Shown here: piece after piece, positions 1 to 5,411 of the stretch | Layout of the letters: every line of letters starts with the position of its first letter | Numbering within the stretch: the stretch's first letter is position 1 | Source: CAYWNK01 sp047639615 | GTDB lineage: Bacteria; Planctomycetota; UBA1135; GCA-002686595 | NCBI GenBank assembly: GCA_047639615.1 | Contig: JBLIOL010000276.1 | Coordinates: forward strand, 1 to 7,454 | Direction: 5' to 3' | Length of the DNA: 7,454 nucleotides | Program-made: the position numbers and the translations under genes | Notes under the pieces: model-generated | Seen by the model: only the letters and a program-made list of their open reading frames with translations | Told to the model about the DNA's origin: nothing | Database searches by the model: none

Positions 1-1025
1 TGTACGGTCAGTGGATAGGCGGGGAAGACTACGCCGACCTGCAGACCCTTCCGGGTGGCAAGCTCAAGGTGTCAAATCTCGGTTCCTCTGGCTGTGACGG
101 TGTTTCCATCGCTCCCGGCGGCGGCACAGGTGAGGTGAGTGTGGAGCTGGAAGAGCTGGCTGCACCCGGCCACAACGGCGGCATCATCAAGTTGGAAGGT
201 GTCACTCCCGGTGGAGATGTGGACCGTGTGACGATCCTGGAGAGCCAGCAAGAGTGGCACTTCAGCCCGGACTTCAGCCAGCTTGGTTCCGCCAGCTACA
301 CCCTCGAGCTCTACCTTCAAGGTCAGCAGGTCTTCTCCCAGAGCGGCATGAATGGAACGGCCGTTTCCACCGCCGCCTTCATCCGTTTCTACAAGAAGAA
401 GACCACGCACCCGGACGGCACTGTCACCACGGAGTGGTGCATCGGCGGCGGGGCTTCCAGGCTGCACACGGTGCACGGCGGTCCGACCCTGATGGCCGAC
501 ATGTTCGTGCTGCGCTCCGAGGTCATCGCTTCGACGGACGCTGACATGGACCGAGTGCTGATCCTCGCCGGCGACCTCAGCGGCGATGTGACCCTGCGAG
601 ATGTGCAGCGTGCAGACAAGTGTGTGGGCGGCAACTACTGCGAGACGTCTCCCAACACCGCCGGTGACGGCGCGATCATGTGCTCCTCCGGTAGCTCGAG
701 CATCACTGCTAACGATCTGGTACTCAGCTGCAGCGGCCTGCCCACGAACCAGTTCGGCATCTTCTTCTACGGCCCCGACCAGGTGCAGCTGCCCTTCGGC
801 AACGGTGTGCGCTGTGTGGGTGGCCAACTGTTCCGCTTGCCTGTGCTGCACTCCGGTGCCGAGGGCATCTTCAGCTACGCATTCGACAGCCAGAACCCGC
901 TCGAGCCGAGCGGCCAGGTGGCTGCCGGCCAGGTCTGGAACTTCCAGGCTTGGTACCGCGACCCGGCCGCCGCCGGGGCGTCCTTCAACGTCTCCGACGC
1001 CCACGCCATCCTCTTTACCCCCTGA
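1..1025 (+). CDS. Secreted/surface protein, 3' part only (planctomycete-type C-terminal module)
   Basis: The frame is open from the first full codon (base 3) to the TGA at 1023-1025, so the gene starts upstream of the window and 340 codons are visible; the GTG at 69 is an internal codon, not a supported start. The visible part has no membrane segment and is rich in Gly, Ser and Thr with several cysteines, as expected of an exported beta-rich protein. The last ~128 residues (nt 639-1022) look like one compact module: it opens with a Cys-Glu-Thr-Ser-Pro-Asn stretch, continues through GLPTNQFGIFFYG, PFGNGVRCVGG and WNFQAWYRDP, and ends in a FNVSDAHAILF stretch. I recognise this as a recurrent C-terminal unit of secreted planctomycete proteins of unknown function. 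The middle part (nt ~330-640) I do not recognise. A role in surface attachment or sorting is only a guess. The coding call is firm; the function is unknown. Confidence 0.85.
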   Translation, partial: YGQWIGGEDYADLQTLPGGKLKVSNLGSSGCDGVSIAPGGGTGEVSVELEELAAPGHNGGIIKLEGVTPGGDVDRVTILESQQEWHFSPDFSQLGSASYTLELYLQGQQVFSQSGMNGTAVSTAAFIRFYKKKTTHPDGTVTTEWCIGGGASRLHTVHGGPTLMADMFVLRSEVIASTDADMDRVLILAGDLSGDVTLRDVQRADKCVGGNYCETSPNTAGDGAIMCSSGSSSITANDLVLSCSGLPTNQFGIFFYGPDQVQLPFGNGVRCVGGQLFRLPVLHSGAEGIFSYAFDSQNPLEPSGQVAAGQVWNFQAWYRDPAAAGASFNVSDAHAILFTP

Positions 1026-1046
1026 TTCAGAGGGCTGAGAGTGCTT

Positions 1047-1080
1047 CAGGGGTCCTCCGCCGATTGGTGGGGGATCCCTG
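1047..1080 (+). terminator. Inverted repeat after the secreted-protein gene, possible terminator
   Basis: Arms CAGGGGTCCTC (1047-1057) and GGGGATCCCTG (1070-1080) pair over 11 positions, two of them G-U, around a 12-base loop, 21 bases after the stop codon at 1025. The position suits transcription termination. No run of T follows (the next bases are GAAATGGG), so it is not a classic intrinsic terminator and may only protect the 3' end or act with Rho. The rest of the 1026-1153 gap holds a run of seven G at 1095-1101 and no promoter I can call. Confidence 0.4.
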
Positions 1081-1153
1081 GAAATGGGTCTGGAGGGGGG
1101 GCGTAGGGCCTCAAGACTCTCTCCGTACCCATCTCGCCAGCGATTCGAACTCC

Positions 1154-1852
1154 ATGCGTCTTTCTCTACTCGCCACCGCTGTCTGCTTGCCCTTCCTCGC
1201 CTCCGGATGCTTCATCCATATCGGCGGTCATGGTGAGGGCTTTTCCTTCGGCATGGGCAATGGCGAGCGTGTTCAAGGTGATGGCATCCTGGCCGATGAG
1301 AACCGCAGCGTAGCTGGCTTCGACCGGGTTGAGTCCATGGGCAGCATCGAGGTCTTGGTCTCCCTAGGGGGAGCTTTTGGGGTCCAGGTCTCGGGGGATA
1401 GCAATGTGCTTGAGCATGTGCTGACCGAGGTGGAGGACGGCGTCTTGCAGGTGCACTTGGAATCCGGGAGCTACAACCTGCAGCAGCCCCTGCGGGTGCT
1501 CATCAGCGCTCCTGAGTTGGGCGGCGTCTCCAGCTTGGGCTCAGGCAATCTTGAGGTGAGCGGTTTGGATGCCGGCGAGTTCATGGTGAGCAACACCGGC
1601 TCCGGCGATCTGGCCCTGAGCGGCGTGGCGGACCACCTAATGATTCGTCAACTGGGCTCGGGCAATGTGTTTGCCTTTGAGTGTCAGGCCCAAAACGTAC
1701 AAATCGATGCCCAGGGCTCGGGCGATGTGACCGTCAATGCCTCGGCGCACCTTATGGTGCGTTCCGTGGGCAGCGGCGACGTGGACTACTCGGGCAACCC
1801 CGAGGTCGAGACGTCCATGACGGGCAGCGGCGACTGCGAGCGGGTCCACTAG
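1154..1852 (+). CDS. Lipoprotein with DUF2807 (head GIN) beta-repeat domain
   Basis: This 232-residue protein starts with a lipoprotein signal peptide: MR, a hydrophobic stretch, then LASGC with Cys19 as the probable lipidated residue, so it should be membrane-anchored outside the cytoplasm. After a Gly-rich spacer (about 20-40), residues ~50-232 match the DUF2807 / putative auto-transporter adhesin head GIN pattern: a GFDRVE start, then strands separated by GSGN or GSGD turns. Six such turns occur roughly every 20 residues from about residue 129 to the end, which predicts a repetitive beta-solenoid. The family is common in Bacteroidota and other envelope-rich bacteria; its biochemical role is not established. 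I chose ATG 1154 because it puts the signal peptide at the N terminus; the frame is open back to 950, but that would add 68 Arg-rich residues and overlap the upstream gene. No clear Shine-Dalgarno sequence precedes it. The stop lies 10 bases from the convergent neighbour's stop. Confidence 0.85.
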   Translation: MRLSLLATAVCLPFLASGCFIHIGGHGEGFSFGMGNGERVQGDGILADENRSVAGFDRVESMGSIEVLVSLGGAFGVQVSGDSNVLEHVLTEVEDGVLQVHLESGSYNLQQPLRVLISAPELGGVSSLGSGNLEVSGLDAGEFMVSNTGSGDLALSGVADHLMIRQLGSGNVFAFECQAQNVQIDAQGSGDVTVNASAHLMVRSVGSGDVDYSGNPEVETSMTGSGDCERVH

Positions 1853-1862
1853 GGACCACAGG

Positions 1863-2936
1863 CTAGGCCCATTCGTCTAGGCGCGCCTGGATGAAGGACT
1901 CGATGCTGTCGCGCGTGGCGCGATAGATATCCAGGTCGCCGCCGTAGGGGTCTGGCACATCGCGACCCGAGGGATCGAGCAGATGCACGCGCTCGCCGAG
2001 GGCGGGCGGCAGGACGCTGAGCAGCATGGCACGGTGGCTGGAGGTCATGCAGTAGAGCACGTCGAATTGGCCTAAGGGCGCCGCGGCCGCAGGCGTAGAG
2101 GCGTGACCGGATAGGTCGAGCCCGCGTTCGGCGACGGCCATGAGAGCGCCTTCGGTGGCGGGCATACCCGGGCCGGCTGAGACGCCCATGGACTCTAAGC
2201 GGAAGCCGAAGTCCTCGGGTTCACCGCCGAGGCGCTCGGCCAAGAGGCCCCAGGCTAGGGCTTCGGCCATGGGCGAGCGGCAGGTGTTACCGGTGCACAC
2301 GAAGCCGATGCGCAGGCCGGCGGCGCGGCGCAATTCCTCGAGGGATAGAGCGCCCTCGCGCAGAAGCTCGAAGCGGCCATTGCCTAGGGCGAGCACGCTG
2401 GAGTTTTGGCCGAGGGCGGCGGGCCCGCCGTCGAGTACGGCGCCGAGGCCTTCGGGGAAGGCGGCGCGTGTGCCCTGGGCGGTGAGGGCTGGGCTGGCGC
2501 CGGCGCGGTTGGCGCTGCTGGCTACCACCGGGCCGCCGGCAGCGGCGAGCAGAGCACGCGCCGTGTCGTGGCCGGGTACGCGCAGGCCGCACCAACCATC
2601 CTGACTGGTGGCTTCGAGGCCGAAGGGGACGCCGCGCAGAACTAGGGTCAGGGGACCGGGCCAATAGCGCTCGGTCAGGCGCTGCTGCAGGGGGCGCAGC
2701 TCCGGGAAGTCCGCCAGGATCGAGGCATCCGCCCCGTGCCAGGTAAAGCCGCGGCCGCTGGGTGAGCCCTTGAGCTTGATCAGGGCGGCCAAGCCCTCGG
2801 GCAGGTCGGCCCGGGCGGCGAGGCCGTAGACGGTTTCCGTAGGCAGGGCCACGACCTGGCCGCTTTCCAGTGCCTTGGCGGCGGCGGCCAATTGATCGGA
2901 TTCGGAGGCAGCCGGTCGCTCTTGGGGGTCGGACAT
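1863..2936 (-). CDS. YrdC/Sua5-type domain fused to low-molecular-weight (arginine/tyrosine) protein phosphatase
   Basis: This 357-residue protein has two enzyme domains. Residues ~12-200 are YrdC/Sua5/TsaC, the family making threonylcarbamoyl-AMP for tRNA t6A: PTETVYGL (32-39), Lys56, RYWPGPLTLVL (90-100), LRV (118-120), SSAN (140-143), SSVL (179-182) and LLREGALS (191-198). The usual KxR motif reads KGSP, so Arg is replaced by Ser58; Arg62 nearby might compensate. Residues ~208-357 are a low-molecular-weight phosphatase with the complete P-loop CTGNTCRS (Cys214 nucleophile, Arg220) and general-acid loop DPYG (Asp329). Thr218 in the P-loop is the residue that gives Bacillus YwlE its phosphoarginine preference, so a protein-arginine phosphatase is as likely as a tyrosine phosphatase. 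In B. subtilis the separate homologues ywlC and ywlE are near neighbours, which fits a fusion. Start ATG 2936 sits just before the YrdC fold; an in-frame ATG at 3023 would add 29 unconserved-looking residues. Neither start has a well-placed Shine-Dalgarno sequence. Confidence 0.9.
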   Translation of the reverse strand: MSDPQERPAASESDQLAAAAKALESGQVVALPTETVYGLAARADLPEGLAALIKLKGSPSGRGFTWHGADASILADFPELRPLQQRLTERYWPGPLTLVLRGVPFGLEATSQDGWCGLRVPGHDTARALLAAAGGPVVASSANRAGASPALTAQGTRAAFPEGLGAVLDGGPAALGQNSSVLALGNGRFELLREGALSLEELRRAAGLRIGFVCTGNTCRSPMAEALAWGLLAERLGGEPEDFGFRLESMGVSAGPGMPATEGALMAVAERGLDLSGHASTPAAAAPLGQFDVLYCMTSSHRAMLLSVLPPALGERVHLLDPSGRDVPDPYGGDLDIYRATRDSIESFIQARLDEWA

Positions 2937-3048
2937 GGGGGCTGGAACGGAATAGCTAGGCCGGGAATCGGAGTCGGAGCTGAGAGCCTGCGTCAGTGTA
3001 GGTAGGGTACCGGTCCTGCGCATTCTCCCCGCGCGGGTTTCTTCGGCA
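2937..3048. promoter_or_regulatory. Divergent intergenic region between the fusion gene and the kinase operon
   Basis: These 112 bases separate two divergent start codons and must hold promoters for both directions. I find no convincing -35/-10 pair or sigma-54 element on either strand. The only clear structure is a perfect 10-base palindrome, CCCGCGCGGG at 3028-3037, 11 bases before the kinase start codon; it may be an operator or simply a GC-rich coincidence. The kinase ATG at 3049 has no Shine-Dalgarno sequence, and none is seen before the fusion gene's ATG. Confidence 0.5.
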
Positions 3049-3807
3049 ATGGACAACTCCCAGCAAGGGCCCCAGGCAGCCCCCAGCCCCGAACGCACCG
3101 CTCTCTTGGCGCGCTTGGCTGGAGGACTAGCCCACGAAATCAAGAACCCGCTCTCGACCATGGCGATCAATCTGACCCTGCTCGAAGAGGAGTTCCAGGG
3201 CGGTCGCTCGGAGGACGCGCCGCAGCCCACCTCGAAGGAGCGCCGCTGCACCAAGCGCGTGCGCACCTTGCAGCGTGAGGTGACGCGGCTAGAGGGCATC
3301 CTCGAGGACTTCCTGCGCTTCGCCCGGGGCGGCGAAGTGAACCGTTCCTTGCAGGACATGGTGGGCCTGGTGATGGAGGTGCTGGAGTTCCTGGGGCCGG
3401 AGTTCGAGGAGGCCTCGATTCGCGTGCACTCAGACTTGCCCAACACTCTGCCGCTGGTGCTTCTGGACCCGGGCGCGTTCAAGCAGGTCTTGATCAACCT
3501 CATGGTCAACTCGCGGCAGGCCATGCCTGGCGGCGGCGAGTTGATCGTGCAGATGGCGCGCCAGGGAAGCACCGTGGAGCTGACCATCACGGACACCGGC
3601 GTGGGCATGGACGCGGAGCAGCAGGAGCACTGCTTCGATCTGTATTGGTCCACGCGTAAAGGCGGCACGGGCCTGGGCCTTCCTACCGTGGCGCGCATTG
3701 TGGACGAGCACGAGGGCACGCTTACGGTGCTTTCGGAACCGGGCCGTGGAACCAGTTTCACCCTGCGCCTACCCATGGTGCAAGAGGTCCCCGGAGGCCG
3801 CGATTGA
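3049..3807 (+). CDS. Cytosolic sensor histidine kinase, NtrB/AtoS-like, no sensor domain
   Basis: This 252-residue protein is almost only a kinase core. The HisKA dimerisation helix carries the phospho-accepting His29 in GGLAHEIKNPLSTM (25-38), and its second helix ends at DFLRFAR (87-93). The HATPase domain (about 100-245) has the N box (LINLMVN, Asn150 and Asn154), G1 box DTGVGM (182-187), F box FDLYWSTRK (196-204) and G2 box GGTGLGL (205-211). It should autophosphorylate at His29 and pass the phosphate to the response regulator encoded directly downstream. Only 24 residues precede the H box, with no signal peptide, membrane segment, PAS, GAF or HAMP, so it must be soluble and sense its signal through a partner or the core itself. 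ATG 3049 is the first usual start in this frame near the domain and lacks a Shine-Dalgarno sequence. Its stop overlaps the regulator start by four bases, which indicates one operon. The signal is unknown. Confidence 0.93.
   Translation: MDNSQQGPQAAPSPERTALLARLAGGLAHEIKNPLSTMAINLTLLEEEFQGGRSEDAPQPTSKERRCTKRVRTLQREVTRLEGILEDFLRFARGGEVNRSLQDMVGLVMEVLEFLGPEFEEASIRVHSDLPNTLPLVLLDPGAFKQVLINLMVNSRQAMPGGGELIVQMARQGSTVELTITDTGVGMDAEQQEHCFDLYWSTRKGGTGLGLPTVARIVDEHEGTLTVLSEPGRGTSFTLRLPMVQEVPGGRD
3793..3797 (+). promoter_or_regulatory. Ribosome binding site that fixes the TTG start of the response regulator
   Basis: GGAGG lies six bases before TTG 3804, an ideal spacing, while the in-frame ATGs at 3816 and 3828 would be 18 and 30 bases away. 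The site sits inside the last codons of the kinase gene, and the TTG overlaps its stop (TTGA), so translation of the two genes is probably coupled. Confidence 0.7.
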
Positions 3808-5204
3808 GTAGCGCTATGCAAGATCAAATGGCTGGACGCGTGCTGATCATCGATGACGATGAAGGCCACGCCGAGGCCTTGAGCGATGCCCTCGAGATAG
3901 ACGGCTATCAGTGTCAGGTGGCGAACACCGGCAAGGACGGCATCGCTGCCATGGCGGCGGGGGAGTTCGATGCGATCCTGACCGATCTGGTCATGCACGA
4001 TCGTTCGGGGCTCGATGTGCTTCAGGAAGCCAAGGAGTTGGCGCCGGGTGTGCCGGTGCTCTTGATCACGGGGCACGCCACGGTGGAAACCGCGCTAGAT
4101 GCCATGCGTCAGGGCGCTGAGGACTATCTGGCTAAGCCCGTGAACCTGGCCGAATTGCGGGCGAAGCTGGCGCGTGCGGCGGAGAAGTCGCGCTTGCGCG
4201 CGGCCAACCAAGAACTGCGCGTGCAGAACGCGGACCTGCGTCGGCAGTTGGACCGCAGCTTCGGCTTTGACGGCATTCTGGGGCATTCGCCGCAGATGAC
4301 GCGCTTGCTTGAAACCCTCGGTGCGGTGGCGCCCACGGCGGCGAACGTCCTGATCCTGGGGGAGAGCGGCACGGGCAAGGAGCTCGTTGCACGAGCGATC
4401 CACACCAATAGCCCGCGGGCTAAGGGCAACTTCGTGGCGGTCAACAGCGCAGCCATGAGCGAGGGCTTGATCGAATCGGAGCTCTTCGGACATGTGAAGG
4501 GCGCTTTCACCGGCGCCTTCGCGGATAAGAAGGGTCGCATCGCGCATGCCGACGGTGGCAGCCTATTCCTAGATGAGGTGGGCGACATGCCCCTCTCTAC
4601 CCAGGCCAAGCTGCTGCGTGTGATCGAGAACCGCGAGGTCTTGCGCGTGGGCGGCAATGATGCCAAGAAGGTCGATATCCGGTTGATAGCTGCCACCAAC
4701 AAGGACCTGCGCAAAATGGTGGACGCGGGCACCTTCCGCGAGGACCTGTTCTACCGCCTTCAGGTGGTGACCCTGGAGCTGCCGCCCTTGCGCGATCGCC
4801 AGGGAGATGTGCCGATTCTGCTCGAGCACTACCTGGGCGCTTTCAATACAGAACACGGCCGCGGGGTCACGGGCATCTCGTCCGAGGCGCGCGCGCTGCT
4901 GGTGCGTTACGAGTGGCCGGGCAATGTGCGCGAGCTGCGTAACGCCGTAGAGAACATGGTGGTGCTGGCGCGCGGGGAGGTGCTCACGGCCGATGACGTG
5001 CCCGAGGCTATCCGGCTCAGCGGGCGTCATCCGGGCGAACGCGGCGGGGGCTATGCCCTGGCCGGGCGTGGTCTGGAGGAGGTCGAACGCGATCTGATCG
5101 CCGCCAACCTCGAACTGATGGGGGGCAACCGCTCGAAGACCGCCAGCGTGCTCGGCATCGGCGAGCGCACCCTCTACCGCAAGATCAAGGAATACGGTCT
5201 CTAG
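3804..5204 (+). CDS. NtrC-family sigma-54-dependent response regulator
   Basis: This 466-residue protein has the full NtrC layout. The receiver domain (about 11-125) has the acidic pocket DDD 17-19, the phosphorylation site Asp61, Thr89 and Lys111. The AAA+ domain (about 155-390) has Walker A GESGTGKE (186-193), the sigma-54 contact loop GAFTGA (233-238), Walker B SLFLDE (253-258), arginine-finger region FREDLFYR (311-318) and WPGNVREL (371-378). The Fis-type helix-turn-helix is at about 428-466 (GGNRSKTASVLGIGERTLYRKI). It should be phosphorylated by the kinase encoded upstream, bind an enhancer, and use ATP to open promoters held by sigma-54 RNA polymerase. The start is TTG 3804, chosen for the GGAGG six bases upstream and the four-base overlap with the kinase gene; ATG 3816 would give 462 residues. 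The next gene, dnaK, has a sigma-54-like promoter, so it is a candidate target. No key residue is missing; the stimulus and true regulon are unknown. Confidence 0.96.
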   Translation: MSSAMQDQMAGRVLIIDDDEGHAEALSDALEIDGYQCQVANTGKDGIAAMAAGEFDAILTDLVMHDRSGLDVLQEAKELAPGVPVLLITGHATVETALDAMRQGAEDYLAKPVNLAELRAKLARAAEKSRLRAANQELRVQNADLRRQLDRSFGFDGILGHSPQMTRLLETLGAVAPTAANVLILGESGTGKELVARAIHTNSPRAKGNFVAVNSAAMSEGLIESELFGHVKGAFTGAFADKKGRIAHADGGSLFLDEVGDMPLSTQAKLLRVIENREVLRVGGNDAKKVDIRLIAATNKDLRKMVDAGTFREDLFYRLQVVTLELPPLRDRQGDVPILLEHYLGAFNTEHGRGVTGISSEARALLVRYEWPGNVRELRNAVENMVVLARGEVLTADDVPEAIRLSGRHPGERGGGYALAGRGLEEVERDLIAANLELMGGNRSKTASVLGIGERTLYRKIKEYGL

Positions 5205-5238
5205 ACTGCTCTGGGGGCTCTCTGCCAGGACGGCAGGT

Positions 5239-5276
5239 GCGCCAAGGGCTCCCAGGAGGGGCTGCCAGTTTGGCGC
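5239..5276. repeat. Inverted repeat in the dnaK upstream region, possible activator site or mRNA hairpin
   Basis: GCGCCAA (5239-5245) and its exact reverse complement TTGGCGC (5270-5276) flank 24 bases. Inside, GGCTCC (5247-5252) and GGGGCT (5258-5263) can also pair with two G-U pairs. A small CTGCC/GGCAG hairpin lies just before (5222-5236), and CTGCCAG occurs twice (5222-5228, 5262-5268). The arms resemble NtrC-type half sites (GCACCA...TGGTGC), and the repeat is centred about 97 bases upstream of the sigma-54-like element, a usual enhancer distance. No T run follows, so it is not a good intrinsic terminator for the regulator gene. Confidence 0.4.
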
Positions 5277-5286
5277 TATCAACCCC

Positions 5287-5314
5287 TTGGGCGATGCTCG
5301 GTTTGATTTATAAG
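5287..5314 (+). promoter_or_regulatory. Possible sigma-70-type promoter for dnaK
   Basis: TTGGGC (5287-5292) and TATAAG (5309-5314) are separated by 16 bases; the -10 matches five of six consensus positions and the -35 three of six. It lies in the only AT-rich patch of the gap and would give a leader of about 90 bases. It could supply basal dnaK expression beside the downstream sigma-54-like element. Housekeeping promoters in this group are not well defined, so this is tentative. Confidence 0.4.
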
Positions 5315-5352
5315 CGCTTTGATAGCAATGGCTTAGGTGCGTCACGCTGGCC

Positions 5353-5368
5353 TGGCACGGCAGTTGTT
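5353..5368 (+). promoter_or_regulatory. Sigma-54-type (-24/-12) promoter candidate upstream of dnaK
   Basis: TGGCACGGCAGTTGTT matches the sigma-54 consensus TGGCACG-N4-TTGCW at every defined base except that T replaces the C of the -12 GC. The GG (5354-5355) and the GT (5366-5367) in the GC position are ten bases apart, the strict spacing for this class. Transcription would start near 5379, leaving a leader of about 33 bases that contains the dnaK ribosome binding site. The gene just upstream encodes the kind of activator such promoters need. An overlapping inverted repeat, CCTGGC (5351-5356) and GCCAGG (5374-5379), may be an operator or chance. Confidence 0.5.
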
Positions 5369-5398
5369 CTAGGGCCAGGACAGTCCACTCAAGAGGGT

Positions 5399-5404
5399 AG
5401 AGGT
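5399..5404 (+). promoter_or_regulatory. Ribosome binding site of dnaK
   Basis: AGAGGT matches the Shine-Dalgarno core GGAGGT at five of six bases and lies seven bases before ATG 5412, supporting that start. Confidence 0.65.
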
Positions 5405-5411
5405 AATCAGC

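Noticed and set aside
72..1004. A 310-codon minus-strand frame opposite the secreted-protein gene
   Set aside because: The plus-strand frame encodes a recognisable module, while the antisense product is low-complexity, rich in Ala, Val, His and Gly, with no motif.
1095..1101. Run of seven G before the lipoprotein, as a phase-variable tract
   Set aside because: It lies outside the chosen reading frame, is short, and no promoter elements flank it.
950..1153. Upstream extension of the lipoprotein frame
   Set aside because: It overlaps the end of the preceding gene and would bury the signal peptide and lipobox 68 residues inside the protein.
1853..1862. Terminator between the convergent lipoprotein and fusion genes
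   Set aside because: Only ten bases separate the two stop codons and no hairpin with a T tract is visible in or around them.
3021..3023. Alternative ATG for the YrdC-phosphatase, 29 codons further upstream
   Set aside because: The purine run GGGGAGA almost touches the ATG, too close for a normal ribosome binding site, and the added residues match nothing in the family. It cannot be fully excluded.
2937..4076. Upstream extension of the YrdC-phosphatase frame to 737 codons
   Set aside because: The extra 380 residues run antisense through the whole kinase gene and into the regulator gene and show only a Ser/Arg-rich shadow sequence. The YrdC fold begins right after ATG 2936.
5205..5411. CIRCE (HrcA operator) or sigma-32 heat-shock promoter before dnaK
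   Set aside because: No TTAGCACTC-N9-GAGTGCTAA dyad and no CCCCAT-type -10 at suitable spacing was found.
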